A stretch of 16,179 nt of DNA from Bacteroidales bacterium UBA2295. Lineage in GTDB: Bacteria > Bacteroidota > Bacteroidia > Bacteroidales > Tenuifilaceae. The notes below the pieces were generated by a model. The model was not told the DNA's origin, did no database searches, and saw nothing but the letters and a program-made list of their open reading frames with translations. The position numbers and the translations under genes are program-made. The stretch is taken from positions 1 to 16,179 of the forward strand of contig DDWD01000221.1 of NCBI GenBank assembly GCA_002345825.1, in the 5' to 3' direction. Below, one piece after another: positions 7,508 through 16,154 of this stretch. Within the stretch, counting starts at the first letter, position 1; each line of letters starts with the position of its first letter.

Positions 7508-9187
7508 ATGCAAAATAGAACAGCAATTATCATAGGGTTAATCCTCTCTTTTTTCAGCAACGTTCAACTTTATGCTCAACAGGATAAGGATAATAACAAC
7601 CTAACACAGCAGGTTCAAGTTGTACGCCCTTATGAGCCGAGCATTTCCGATGCGTTTAAACTCAACATGCTTCCACAAGTTGAAGATACTATACGAATAG
7701 AACCAACATTCTCGTATAACCTGACCCTTAGGCCAGTTACCATCGATTTTCCAATTAATCTGATCTCGCCTGCTAGAATGGTTGCCGAACCGCTAACCCG
7801 AGCTAACTGGGGATATGTAAAGGCTGGATTTGGAAACTACACATCACCAATGGCCCAAATATACTTTTCAAGCACCAGGCAAAAAGATTATTCCTATGGC
7901 GCTTCACTAAAATACAATGGCTCATTTGGAAGGATTAAACTAGATAACGGGGAGAAGGTTCCTGGAAAGTTTCAACAATTTGGCGTGTCAGCTTTTGGTA
8001 AAAAGATTTTTAAAGCATCGGCTCTGGATGGTGGCATAAACTTCTCTAATTACAGCTATGGCTTCTACGGCTACGACACAACTCAGGCCGCTCTCCCTAT
8101 GCCATCCGATATTGAAAAGCAAAAACAGCAATATGTTAACCTGGGGCTTAACTACTACACAACGCATACCGACTCGTTACATCTAAACTATAAAATTAAT
8201 ACTAGGTACACCAACTTCAGCGATATGTATTCTAATCATCAGAATACCTTTGAGATTAAGGCAAACCTTGATAAATTCTTTAAGATTGAGAAGATTGGCG
8301 CCAATATTAGTTTTAAGCATCACGCAGCTGAAACAAACCTTACTAACGCAAACCAAACCCTTTTAAACATTGCGCCTTGGATAGGACTTTTTGGTAAGCA
8401 ATGGCGTACTCAGGCGGGAGTTTCTGCAATAATTGAAATGAATGAGTGGGGTACTCAATCCCATTTCTACCCCATTGCCCTGCTATCCTATGATGTAATT
8501 GGCAATTACTTTATTCCTTATTTTCAGTTTAAAGGTTACCTAGAAGATAACCACTACGCCAAAATTCTAGCGGAGAACCCCTGGGCTACACCAGGCATTA
8601 ACACAGCCAACACAAGCCACAAATTCATAGTAAAAGGAGGGATGAAAGGGAATCTTAGTTCCCGTGTAGCATACAACATATCGGCCAGCTACTCTATCGT
8701 AGATAGTGCATACTTCTTTGTAAACAGTATTGACCCAAGCAATGCATTCCTTGGTAATCAATTCGAGGTGGTTTACGACAATATACAGCATAAACATCTT
8801 GTTGGTGAGCTAACCATTGCCCCAACCACATCAATTAAACTTGCCATTCAGGCCGAGTATAATTCCTACACAATGAATGAACTGGCCTCCCCTTGGCACA
8901 AACCCAATTATATTGGACGGGCAAACCTATCGTATAACCTAAAAGATAAGATCATAGCAAACTTAGGTTTTTACATCGAAGGGCAAAGAGACGTGCAAGG
9001 ATTTGGAGGAGAGGTGATTGAAATTGATGGGATTATGGATTTGAGCTTAGGTTTAGAGTATAGACTCAACAAAAGAGTATCGGGATTCCTAAATATCAAC
9101 AATATTACTGCAAATCGATACCATCTATGGTATTTATATCCAACGCAACAATTCAATATGCAAGGTGGAATAACCTACGCCTTTTAA
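7508..9187 (+). CDS. Outer-membrane beta-barrel protein of unknown function, paired with the TPR protein
   Basis: 559 residues from ATG 7508; an in-frame ATG at 7478 adds ten residues that would sit awkwardly before the signal peptide. Residues 1-23 form a signal peptide (hydrophobic AIIIGLILSFFSNV, then LYA before QQ). The mature N-terminus holds a proline-containing stretch, VQVVRPYEPSISDAFK, of a type I associate with small Bacteroidota barrels often named TonB-dependent receptor. From about residue 90 onward the sequence alternates aromatic/hydrophobic and polar residues with many Tyr, Asn and Gly, as in membrane beta-strands. It ends GGITYAF, a terminal aromatic of the kind recognised by the BAM machinery. 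No plug domain or TonB box is evident and the length is short for a true TonB-dependent receptor, so the transporter label is not supported. Probably co-transcribed with the TPR gene. Confidence 0.8.
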   Translation: MQNRTAIIIGLILSFFSNVQLYAQQDKDNNNLTQQVQVVRPYEPSISDAFKLNMLPQVEDTIRIEPTFSYNLTLRPVTIDFPINLISPARMVAEPLTRANWGYVKAGFGNYTSPMAQIYFSSTRQKDYSYGASLKYNGSFGRIKLDNGEKVPGKFQQFGVSAFGKKIFKASALDGGINFSNYSYGFYGYDTTQAALPMPSDIEKQKQQYVNLGLNYYTTHTDSLHLNYKINTRYTNFSDMYSNHQNTFEIKANLDKFFKIEKIGANISFKHHAAETNLTNANQTLLNIAPWIGLFGKQWRTQAGVSAIIEMNEWGTQSHFYPIALLSYDVIGNYFIPYFQFKGYLEDNHYAKILAENPWATPGINTANTSHKFIVKGGMKGNLSSRVAYNISASYSIVDSAYFFVNSIDPSNAFLGNQFEVVYDNIQHKHLVGELTIAPTTSIKLAIQAEYNSYTMNELASPWHKPNYIGRANLSYNLKDKIIANLGFYIEGQRDVQGFGGEVIEIDGIMDLSLGLEYRLNKRVSGFLNINNITANRYHLWYLYPTQQFNMQGGITYAF

Positions 9188-9278
9188 AATTATAGCTAAG
9201 GAAATATCCATCTGAACAGCCCAAAATCTATCAATTGTAATAAGGTAATTTTTAAACTCAACCAAAAATTATCAAATC

Positions 9279-9295
9279 ACTGATATTGTGTCAGT
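9279..9295. promoter_or_regulatory. Inverted repeat ACTGA-N7-TCAGT upstream of the gyrB promoter
   Basis: ACTGA (9279-9283) and TCAGT (9291-9295) are perfect 5-nt inverted arms. The same half-sites recur at 9391-9405, downstream of the -7 element. The repetition suggests an operator, but no regulator is known for it. Confidence 0.35.
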
Positions 9296-9356
9296 TATAA
9301 GAGTGCGTTTGCATCAAAAAATTGCAAAAAAAAGATAATTCTTACGATATTTTTGC

Positions 9357-9364
9357 TATCTTTG
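9357..9364 (+). promoter_or_regulatory. -7 promoter element of gyrB
   Basis: TATCTTTG is a full match to TAnnTTTG and predicts a transcript start near 9371, giving a leader of about 80 nt before the gyrB ATG. A TTG at 9322-9324 is too far upstream to be a standard -33 element. Confidence 0.55.
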
Positions 9365-9390
9365 AAAGTATTTTTAATTTCAATGAAAAT

Positions 9391-9405
9391 TACTGAAAAT
9401 CAGTA
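9391..9405 (+). promoter_or_regulatory. Perfect 6-bp inverted repeat in the gyrB leader
   Basis: TACTGA (9391-9396), AAA, TCAGTA (9400-9405). It lies about 20-35 nt after the predicted transcript start. A further ACTGACTG follows at 9421-9428. It may be an operator half of a pair with 9279-9295 or a small RNA hairpin. Confidence 0.4.
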
Positions 9406-9450
9406 GTTTAATACTATTACACTGACTGTTTTACTTGAAGTAGATTTTAT

Positions 9451-11442
9451 ATGGATAATTTAGAAAACGAGAAGTTGGTTAACGCCCCTATAGTTGAGGG
9501 AAAATTGTACTCTGCCGAAAGCATTCAAGTACTTGAGGGGCTCGATGCTGTACGAAAGCGTCCTTCGATGTACATTGGCGATACCGGCAGCAGAGGTTTA
9601 CACCACTTGGTTTACGAGGTGGTTGATAACTCAATTGACGAAGCACTTGGTGGCTACTGTACAAAAATTGATGTTGAAATTAACGAGGATGGCTCCATAA
9701 CTGTTATTGATGATGGGCGTGGTATACCAGTTGATTATCACGAGAAAGAAAAAAGATCGGCTCTTGAGGTTGTAATGACCGTACTACATGCTGGTGGTAA
9801 ATTCGATAAAGGTTCGTATAAAGTCTCAGGTGGTTTACACGGTGTTGGTGTTTCATGCGTAAATGCACTATCTAAAGTGCTCGTTGCCGAGGTTTACCGC
9901 GACGGGAAGGTTTGGAGGCAGGAATATTGCAAGGGTGTACCCCTTGCACCAGTTGAGCACATAGGGGAAACTGATAAATCGGGGACAAAAATAACATTCC
10001 TCCCAGATGACACTATCTTTACTCAATCGACAGAGTATAGTTTCGAAATACTGGCATCGAGGCTTCGCGAGTTAGCGTTCTTGAATAAAGGCGTTCGATT
10101 AAGCATTATAGATAAACGCGAGCTGGAGGAAAATGGAAATGGTGGTAAATATCGATCAGAGGAGTACTACTCCGAAGAGGGTCTTAAAGAGTTTGTCGAG
10201 TTCCTTGATGCTACACGCGAATCGTTAATTGAAACTACCATACACATCGAATCTAATAAAAATGAGGTGCCCGTTGATGTTGCAATGCAGTACAACACCT
10301 CGTTTTCGGAAAATATCCATTCGTATGTAAACAATATCAACACCATTGAGGGTGGAACACATCTCACCGGTTTTCGAAGGGCCCTTACCCGTACACTAAA
10401 AAAATACGCCGATGAGTCTGGGTTGCTATCGAAACTTAAGTTCGATATCAGCGGCGACGATTTCAGAGAAGGCCTCACAGCCATTATCTCTGTAAAAGTT
10501 GCCGAGCCTCAATTCGAAGGGCAAACAAAAACCAAGTTGGGAAACTCAGAGGTGAGTTTAGCTGTTGACCAAGCTGTGAGCGAGGCTCTTAGCAACTACT
10601 TGGAAGAAAATCCAAAAGATGCACGTACCATTGTACAGAAAGTAATCCTAGCGGCTCAAGCACGCCATGCTGCTCGAAAAGCTCGAGAACTAGTACAACG
10701 CAAAACTGTACTATCTGGCTCGGGCTTACCAGGTAAACTCTCTGACTGCTCCGAGAAAGACCCTTCACAAACCGAATTATTCCTGGTTGAGGGCGACTCG
10801 GCAGGAGGTACAGCAAAGCAAGGTCGCGACCGAAAATTCCAAGCCATCATGCCACTTAGGGGTAAGATTCTGAACGTGGAGAAGGCTATGCAGCATCGAA
10901 TCTTCGAGAACGAAGAAATAAAGAACATGTTTACTGCTTTGGGGGTAAGTATTGGAACCGAAGAGGACAGCAAGGCTCTGAATCTTGAGAAGATTAGGTA
11001 TCATAAAGTTGTAATTATGACCGATGCCGATGTGGACGGAAGTCACATTGCTACCCTGATTATGACATTCTTTTTCCGCTATATGAACGACCTTATTAAC
11101 GAAGGATATCTGTACATCGCTACCCCACCATTATACCTCATTAAGAGAGGCAAGGAAGAGCGATATTGCTGGAGCGAAGAGGAGCGAAGTCAAGCCATCG
11201 ATGAACTTGGCAAAGGGCGAGAAGGTTCTGTTCATATACAAAGGTACAAAGGTTTGGGTGAGATGAATGCTGAGCAACTTTGGGACACCACTATGAATCC
11301 GGAAACAAGGAAATTAAGGAGGGTTACAATTGCCAACGCAGCCGAAGCCGACAGAATATTCTCCATGCTAATGGGCGATGAGGTTCCTCCGCGAAGAGAG
11401 TTTATTGAAAAGCATGCGAAGTATGCTAACATTGATATTTAG
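9451..11442 (+). CDS. gyrB: DNA gyrase subunit B
   Basis: ATPase subunit of gyrase, which with GyrA introduces negative supercoils. At 663 residues it is the short form, lacking the ~170-residue insert of the E. coli protein. The GHKL ATPase part has E56 (general base) and N60 in EVVDN, DDGRGIP (87-93) and the lid glycines GGLHGVG (127-133). QTK at 358-360 belongs to the transducer. The TOPRIM domain has EGDSAGG (447-453), PLRGKILN and the metal-binding D525-x-D527-x-D529 in TDADVDG. RYKGLGEMN (598-606) is the conserved C-terminal gyrase-B segment. ParE is the alternative; overall length and motifs favour GyrB but without a search this is not absolute. gyrA, dnaA and recF are not adjacent in the window. 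It has its own promoter and a strong terminator after it. Confidence 0.95.
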   Translation: MDNLENEKLVNAPIVEGKLYSAESIQVLEGLDAVRKRPSMYIGDTGSRGLHHLVYEVVDNSIDEALGGYCTKIDVEINEDGSITVIDDGRGIPVDYHEKEKRSALEVVMTVLHAGGKFDKGSYKVSGGLHGVGVSCVNALSKVLVAEVYRDGKVWRQEYCKGVPLAPVEHIGETDKSGTKITFLPDDTIFTQSTEYSFEILASRLRELAFLNKGVRLSIIDKRELEENGNGGKYRSEEYYSEEGLKEFVEFLDATRESLIETTIHIESNKNEVPVDVAMQYNTSFSENIHSYVNNINTIEGGTHLTGFRRALTRTLKKYADESGLLSKLKFDISGDDFREGLTAIISVKVAEPQFEGQTKTKLGNSEVSLAVDQAVSEALSNYLEENPKDARTIVQKVILAAQARHAARKARELVQRKTVLSGSGLPGKLSDCSEKDPSQTELFLVEGDSAGGTAKQGRDRKFQAIMPLRGKILNVEKAMQHRIFENEEIKNMFTALGVSIGTEEDSKALNLEKIRYHKVVIMTDADVDGSHIATLIMTFFFRYMNDLINEGYLYIATPPLYLIKRGKEERYCWSEEERSQAIDELGKGREGSVHIQRYKGLGEMNAEQLWDTTMNPETRKLRRVTIANAAEADRIFSMLMGDEVPPRREFIEKHAKYANIDI

Positions 11443-11492
11443 TATACACAATACCTTAATCAAGCCCAATATTTGGGATTGTAAAACTTTAT

Positions 11493-11532
11493 AACAAGAA
11501 AAGATCGCGATTAATCACGATCTTTTCTTGTT
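11493..11532. terminator. Bidirectional intrinsic terminator between gyrB and uvrA
   Basis: AACAAGAAAAGATCG (11493-11507) and CGATCTTTTCTTGTT (11518-11532) form a perfect 15-bp stem with a 10-nt loop. The A-run in the left arm and T-run in the right arm make it workable in both directions. It lies in the 110-nt gap between the convergent stop codons of gyrB and uvrA, as expected for a shared terminator. Confidence 0.85.
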
Positions 11533-11552
11533 TATTGCTCTTGTATGTTTCT

Positions 11553-14417
11553 CTAACCGCCTATAGGCATTTTCGTATTCCGGTGAATATGTCTGTGCAA
11601 AAATTCCGATGTATACCCCTTTTTACTAAGTATTACCTGCTCTGGAGTACCCTCGCAAACAATTTGGCCACCCTTCCCTCCCCCTTCAGGGCCAAGGTCA
11701 ATAATATGGTCAGCCACTTTAATTACATCCAAATTATGCTCAATTACGATTACAGTATTGCCTTTATCAACTAATCGGTTAAGCACCTCAAGCAGTACCC
11801 TTACATCTTCGAAATGCAACCCTGTAGTTGGCTCATCCAAGATGTAAAGCGTTTGGCCTGTGTCGCGCTTAGCTAGCTCGCTTGCAAGCTTAACTCGCTG
11901 GCTCTCGCCACCCGACAAGGTTGTAGATTGCTGTCCTAGTGTGATATACCCCAAACCAACATCCTGTAAGGTTTTAATCTTTTGGTATATTGATGGAATA
12001 TTTGCAAAAAATTCAACAGCTTGATTGATGGTCATATCAAGCACCTCGCTAATACTTTTCCCCTTATATTTAACTTCGAGCGTTTCGCGATTATATCTAC
12101 GCCCATTACAGCCCTTGCAGGTTACGTATACGTCGGGCAAAAAATTCATCTCAATGGTTTGTACCCCCGCACCCTTGCACACCTCACATCTACCACCCTT
12201 TACATTAAACGAAAAGCGCCCCGCTTTATAACCACGAATCTTGGCCTCGGGAGTCATTTCGAAAAGCTTTCTGATATCAGTAAAAACTCCAGTGTAAGTG
12301 GCTGGATTTGAACGAGGAGTTCGACCAATTGGAGCTTGGCTAACCTCCACAACCTTATCAATATGCTCTAACCCTTCTAGAGATTTATAGGGCAAGGGCT
12401 CATCCATTGCTCGATACAATTTTTTGCTGAGGGCTGGGTGCAGCGTTTCGTTGATTAGCGTAGACTTTCCGCTACCCGAAACACCCGTTACGCAAACAAA
12501 TTTTGCCAAGGGTATCTTAACCGAAATCTCTTTAAGATTATTGCCAATTGCCCCAATTATAGAGATGTTTTCACCGCTCCCCTCGCGCCTTTTCTCGGGA
12601 ATTGGAATCTCCAGTTCATGATTCAAATACTTAGCAGTTAGTGATTGTGAAGACGCTACCTCCTGAGGTGTTCCCTGTGCTACTATTTTTCCCCCAAGTC
12701 GGCCGGCGTGGGGACCAATATCCACTACATGATCAGCCGATAGAATCATCTCCTCATCATGCTCCACCACAATCACTGAATTTCCTGAATCGCGAAGTTG
12801 TTGAAGCGACTCGATTAGCCTCACATTATCGCGCTGATGTAGGCCAATACTTGGCTCATCCAGAATATAAAGTACATTAACTAGCTTCGATCCAATTTGC
12901 GTAGCAAGGCGTATTCGCTGGCTCTCTCCACCCGAAAGGGATGCTGCACCTCTGTTAAGCGAAAGGTAACCCAATCCAACATCAAGTAAAAAGCTTACGC
13001 GTTCACGGATCTCCTTTAGTATTTCAGTGGCTATTGCCTTTTGCTTAGTGTTAAGCCTATCATCTAGCCCTTTGAGCCAAAAGGCCAAATCTTCAATATC
13101 CAAATTTGCTACATCCGAGATGCTTTTATTATCAATCCGAAACCATTTAACCTCTGGCTTTAATCTCGATCCATCGCATACTGGACAAACAACGTGCTGG
13201 ATGAATTGCTGTGCCCACTTTGGCCCACGGCCATTCATCTCATCATTATTATGGTAGCTATGAATATAATTGATTACTCCCTCAAAGCTAAGAAAGTAGT
13301 TCGATCTAACACCAAGTTCGGCATTGCGTAAGGTAAACTGTTCCTCCGATCCATACAGAATCACATTCATTGCATCCTCGGGGATATTATCTATGGAATC
13401 GTTAATCGAAAAACCATACTTAGCCGCAATGGCTTCGAGCTGCCAAAAGATCAGCGTACTTTTATAAGGACCCAAAGGCTGTATACCTCCCTTTTTAATA
13501 CTCAACTTGGGGTCGGGGATAATCCTTTTCATATCAGCCTCAGCAACAACACCTAAGCCGTTACACCGGGGACATGCTCCCTTGGGAGAGTTAAACGAAA
13601 ATGTGTGAGGCGCTGGTTCTTCATAAGCAATGCCCGAGGAAGGGCACATCAGGTTTCGGCTGTAGTAGCGATTAATCTCCGAATCCATATCAAAAATCAT
13701 TATGGTTCCCTTGCCCTGTCCCATGGCAGTATTGACTGAAGCTGTTAACCTTTTGATATCATCGCCAGAAACCTTCATCTTATCAACAAGTAACTCGATG
13801 TGATGCGTTTTGTAACGATCGAGTTTCATGGCTGGGCGTAATTCTTTTATCTCACCATTTATCCTTGCATATAGATATCCTTTTTTCCGAAGCTGTTCAA
13901 ACAGTTCACGATAATGGCCTTTGCGCCCCCTAACAATGGGCGCGAGAATAGCCACCTTTTTCCCATCAAAATTTTTAACTATAAGCTTAACTATCTGCTC
14001 ATCGGTGTAACGCACCATCTCCTCACCTGTATTCATTGAGTAGGCTATGGATGCGCGAGCATAAAGCAAGCGGAAAAAATCGTAAATCTCAGTTACTGTA
14101 CCTACCGTGGAGCGAGGGTTACGATTGGTTGTTTTTTGCTCTATTGATATCACAGGGCTTAATCCCGTTATCTTATCCACATCGGGGCGTTCCATAGCTC
14201 CCAGAAACTGCCTTGCATAAGCCGATAAGGTTTCAATATACCTTCTTTGCCCCTCGGCATATATGGTATCAAAAGCCAAAGATGACTTCCCACTCCCACT
14301 TAGCCCCGTGATCACCGTCAGCTTATTGCGGGGTATAGCAACGTCAATATTTTTAAGGTTGTGAACCCTAGCGCCTTGAACAGAAATTTCAAGCGCCTCT
14401 CCTTTGATTGGAATCAT
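11553..14417 (-). CDS. uvrA: Excinuclease ABC subunit UvrA (nucleotide excision repair)
   Basis: Damage-recognition ATPase that loads UvrB at bulky DNA lesions; 954 residues, a normal length. Two ABC modules are complete: Walker A GLSGSGKS (38-45) and GVSGSGKS (645-652), signature LSGGESQ (494-500 and 834-840), Walker B YILDEP (517-522 and 858-863). The C-terminal zinc module is intact: C744-x-x-C747 and C767-x-x-C770 around the MNFLPDVYV loop. A CPVC pair is at 411-414. The zinc module in the first ABC half is altered: C258-P-S-S261 where CxxC is usual, while C282-x-x-C285 is kept. The transglycosylase gene lies 70 nt upstream on the same strand and I see no promoter in the gap, so the two are probably co-transcribed. 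Two UvrA paralogues can occur in Bacteroidota; this one looks fully functional. Confidence 0.97.
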   Translation of the reverse strand: MIPIKGEALEISVQGARVHNLKNIDVAIPRNKLTVITGLSGSGKSSLAFDTIYAEGQRRYIETLSAYARQFLGAMERPDVDKITGLSPVISIEQKTTNRNPRSTVGTVTEIYDFFRLLYARASIAYSMNTGEEMVRYTDEQIVKLIVKNFDGKKVAILAPIVRGRKGHYRELFEQLRKKGYLYARINGEIKELRPAMKLDRYKTHHIELLVDKMKVSGDDIKRLTASVNTAMGQGKGTIMIFDMDSEINRYYSRNLMCPSSGIAYEEPAPHTFSFNSPKGACPRCNGLGVVAEADMKRIIPDPKLSIKKGGIQPLGPYKSTLIFWQLEAIAAKYGFSINDSIDNIPEDAMNVILYGSEEQFTLRNAELGVRSNYFLSFEGVINYIHSYHNNDEMNGRGPKWAQQFIQHVVCPVCDGSRLKPEVKWFRIDNKSISDVANLDIEDLAFWLKGLDDRLNTKQKAIATEILKEIRERVSFLLDVGLGYLSLNRGAASLSGGESQRIRLATQIGSKLVNVLYILDEPSIGLHQRDNVRLIESLQQLRDSGNSVIVVEHDEEMILSADHVVDIGPHAGRLGGKIVAQGTPQEVASSQSLTAKYLNHELEIPIPEKRREGSGENISIIGAIGNNLKEISVKIPLAKFVCVTGVSGSGKSTLINETLHPALSKKLYRAMDEPLPYKSLEGLEHIDKVVEVSQAPIGRTPRSNPATYTGVFTDIRKLFEMTPEAKIRGYKAGRFSFNVKGGRCEVCKGAGVQTIEMNFLPDVYVTCKGCNGRRYNRETLEVKYKGKSISEVLDMTINQAVEFFANIPSIYQKIKTLQDVGLGYITLGQQSTTLSGGESQRVKLASELAKRDTGQTLYILDEPTTGLHFEDVRVLLEVLNRLVDKGNTVIVIEHNLDVIKVADHIIDLGPEGGGKGGQIVCEGTPEQVILSKKGYTSEFLHRHIHRNTKMPIGG

Positions 14418-14487
14418 TCAATATATAATCAAGTATAAAACAATGCGCTTACTTCCATTTATTGGGTTAATGTTGTAAATGAACAGC

Positions 14488-15462
14488 TTAGTCCTCGTTA
14501 TAAGCTGATTCTCTAAATCCGATTTCAGGAATTTTAATTGTATAGCTTTTACGCTCCGAATTGGTCAAATAGCTTTCGCGCAACCAGGGATTATAAAGTT
14601 TTAATATTTTGTAGTTAGTTGCGAACTGTGTTGCGAACTGAGCAAAACTGGTAATGGATGAATCTACCTTTACCTCATAATACTTCAAAGGGGGATATAA
14701 CTCATTTGCCATTAGATGAAACCCATAGGCGTTTGGGTTTTCATGAATGAGTTTAAAGGCTAATATGCGGAAAAGGTAACGCCCGGTTTCCTCACCTAAT
14801 ACCAAATCGTAGTAATTATCATTTTTCTGGCGCTCCATCTGACGATTTATTCCATTTCGACCAAAATTATAGGAGGCTGCAGCTAATGTCCAACTTCCGT
14901 AACGCTCATAACTTTTTTGCAAAAAATCACAAGCCGCATAGGTTGATTTTTCGATGTGGTATCTTTCATCCACTTCATCGTTAATCTCCAATTTAAGTTC
15001 CCGTCCAGTTCCTTCTAGTATCTGCCAAAAACCCACTGCCTGTGAAGGCGATACTACTTGAGTTAAGGCGCTTTCAGCAACAGCCAGATATTTAAAATCA
15101 TCAGGAATGCCTTTTTCCTTAAGAATGGGTTCAATAACAGGGAAATACCTATTCGCTCGTTTTAACAATAGTACGGTTTGTGAGTGCCAATATGTATTTA
15201 CCTGCAATTCTCTATCTAAACTCTCACGAATATCAAAAAGGTGAATTGGTACTTGTTCACCAGCAAATGTAATTGAATTAGGAATTGGAACTTGATATAC
15301 AGGGTTTTGAATACGACTAGTATCAGGTTGGCTAAATAATTTAATATTACCAGAAAGCCCAACGTTTCCCCTAACAATTATTGCTGTCAATATTACTGAT
15401 AAGACCACTAGAGTAGATGTTATTAAAAATACTCTTTTTACAGAAACCTGTTTAATCAACAT
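14488..15462 (-). CDS. Membrane-anchored lytic transglycosylase, Slt/MltD-like (GH23)
   Basis: Cleaves the MurNAc-GlcNAc bond of peptidoglycan, forming a 1,6-anhydro end. 324 residues. The N-terminus is basic, followed by a hydrophobic segment at about 11-30 (VFLITSTLVVLSVILTAIIV) with no signal cleavage site or lipobox cysteine, so it is probably anchored in the inner membrane facing the periplasm. The SLT domain spans about 105-235: catalytic E130 in AVAESAL, then QAVGFWQI (141-148), and AAASYNFGRNGI (194-205). Residues about 262-310 look like a degenerate LysM (YYEVKVDSS, a helix FAQFATQF, then KLYNPWL and YTIKIP), which would help bind glycan. AAAAGGAT just before ATG 15460-15462 is one of the few good Shine-Dalgarno sites here. 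It lies upstream of uvrA and probably shares its transcript; I infer no functional link. Confidence 0.9.
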   Translation of the reverse strand: MLIKQVSVKRVFLITSTLVVLSVILTAIIVRGNVGLSGNIKLFSQPDTSRIQNPVYQVPIPNSITFAGEQVPIHLFDIRESLDRELQVNTYWHSQTVLLLKRANRYFPVIEPILKEKGIPDDFKYLAVAESALTQVVSPSQAVGFWQILEGTGRELKLEINDEVDERYHIEKSTYAACDFLQKSYERYGSWTLAAASYNFGRNGINRQMERQKNDNYYDLVLGEETGRYLFRILAFKLIHENPNAYGFHLMANELYPPLKYYEVKVDSSITSFAQFATQFATNYKILKLYNPWLRESYLTNSERKSYTIKIPEIGFRESAYNED

Positions 15463-15585
15463 ATATCCTTTTGTTATTTGTGCATTAATGTTTCAATGAA
15501 AACTACATTTGGTGAGTGAATATTCCTAAATAAAATGGTATAATTTCCCTCGACAAATCCTTTTCATTGGATATTTAGCAATTTG

Positions 15586-15593
15586 CAAAATTA
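15586..15593 (-). promoter_or_regulatory. Possible -7 promoter element for the transglycosylase-uvrA transcript
   Basis: CAAAATTA on the plus strand reads TAATTTTG on the minus strand. A CAAA (TTTG on minus) at 15618-15621 lies 24 nt upstream, a little longer than the usual -33 spacing. The leader to ATG 15462 would be about 120 nt. Confidence 0.4.
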
Positions 15594-15617
15594 CCAAAAC
15601 AGAAAGACTATTCCTAG

Positions 15618-15625
15618 CAAAGATA
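15618..15625 (-). promoter_or_regulatory. Second possible -7 promoter element for the transglycosylase
   Basis: CAAAGATA on the plus strand reads TATCTTTG on the minus strand, a full TAnnTTTG match and the same 8-mer as in front of gyrB and the TetR gene. No good -33 partner is seen. It overlaps the candidate -33 of the element at 15586, so at most one of the two readings of this site is likely right. Confidence 0.35.
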
Positions 15626-15655
15626 TTACGGATAAACACTCCATTAAGCTGAATG

Positions 15656-15663
15656 TAACTTTG
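15656..15663 (+). promoter_or_regulatory. Possible rightward -7 promoter element in the non-coding region
   Basis: TAACTTTG matches TAnnTTTG on the plus strand, pointing into the gene-free stretch that ends with a terminator at 16166. No -33 partner is visible. It may be chance in AT-rich DNA. Confidence 0.25.
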
Positions 15664-16061
15664 CCTAAATAATTTCAAATGGAAAAATTTTAAAACAAGC
15701 TATAGCCTCATTATCAGTATAATTAGACTAAAATATTATTAACAGTATAGGCAAAAAACATTTATCCCCTTTGTGTTAAAATTGGAGTATATTGAGTAAA
15801 GTTCGATTAAAATAGATAGCACTTTACATAAAAAGGACTATTATTCAGACACCCAAGACCAACCTATTTAATTGGATAACATATACTTACCAGCTATTTA
15901 GATTAGGATAATTGATATTGAAATAAAGGTTTTACTGTATTATTTTACTGGGAAGACATATGAGTAGCATTGATTCAATTGATATAGACTAAATACCGAA
16001 GTGGATTCTCTTCCGTCAAGATACAAACTGCATCTTATTTATTCTTTGTCTTATCCACGAA

Positions 16062-16088
16062 ATTAGTAGAAGTAAAAAAACTACTAAT
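16062..16088. repeat. Perfect 8-bp inverted repeat
   Basis: ATTAGTAG (16062-16069) and CTACTAAT (16081-16088) are perfect inverted arms around an 11-nt A-rich loop. It is followed by a second small stem, GTTAG-GGAGA-CTAAC, at 16102-16116. Confidence 0.4.
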
Positions 16089-16154
16089 CGTTTTGTTGGT
16101 TGTTAGGGAGACTAACTTAACGGGTAAAAGATAGATAAGCGCTAATGAAAGGAC

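Noticed and set aside
10656..10973. Open antisense frame inside gyrB, with similar ones inside copA and uvrA.
   Set aside because: They lie wholly opposite strongly conserved coding sequence and their translations show no domain or coherent composition.
9451..11442. ParE (topoisomerase IV) instead of GyrB.
   Set aside because: Motif spacing and the RYKGLGEMN region read as the short GyrB typical of this phylum; a tree with both paralogues would settle it.
15801..15806. GTTCGA, as in a tRNA T-loop.
   Set aside because: Flanking bases do not pair as a T-arm and no anticodon or acceptor stem is found.
15960..15992. ATG with 10 codons (MSSIDSIDID) after a GGGAAG.
   Set aside because: Too short and too weakly supported to separate from chance.
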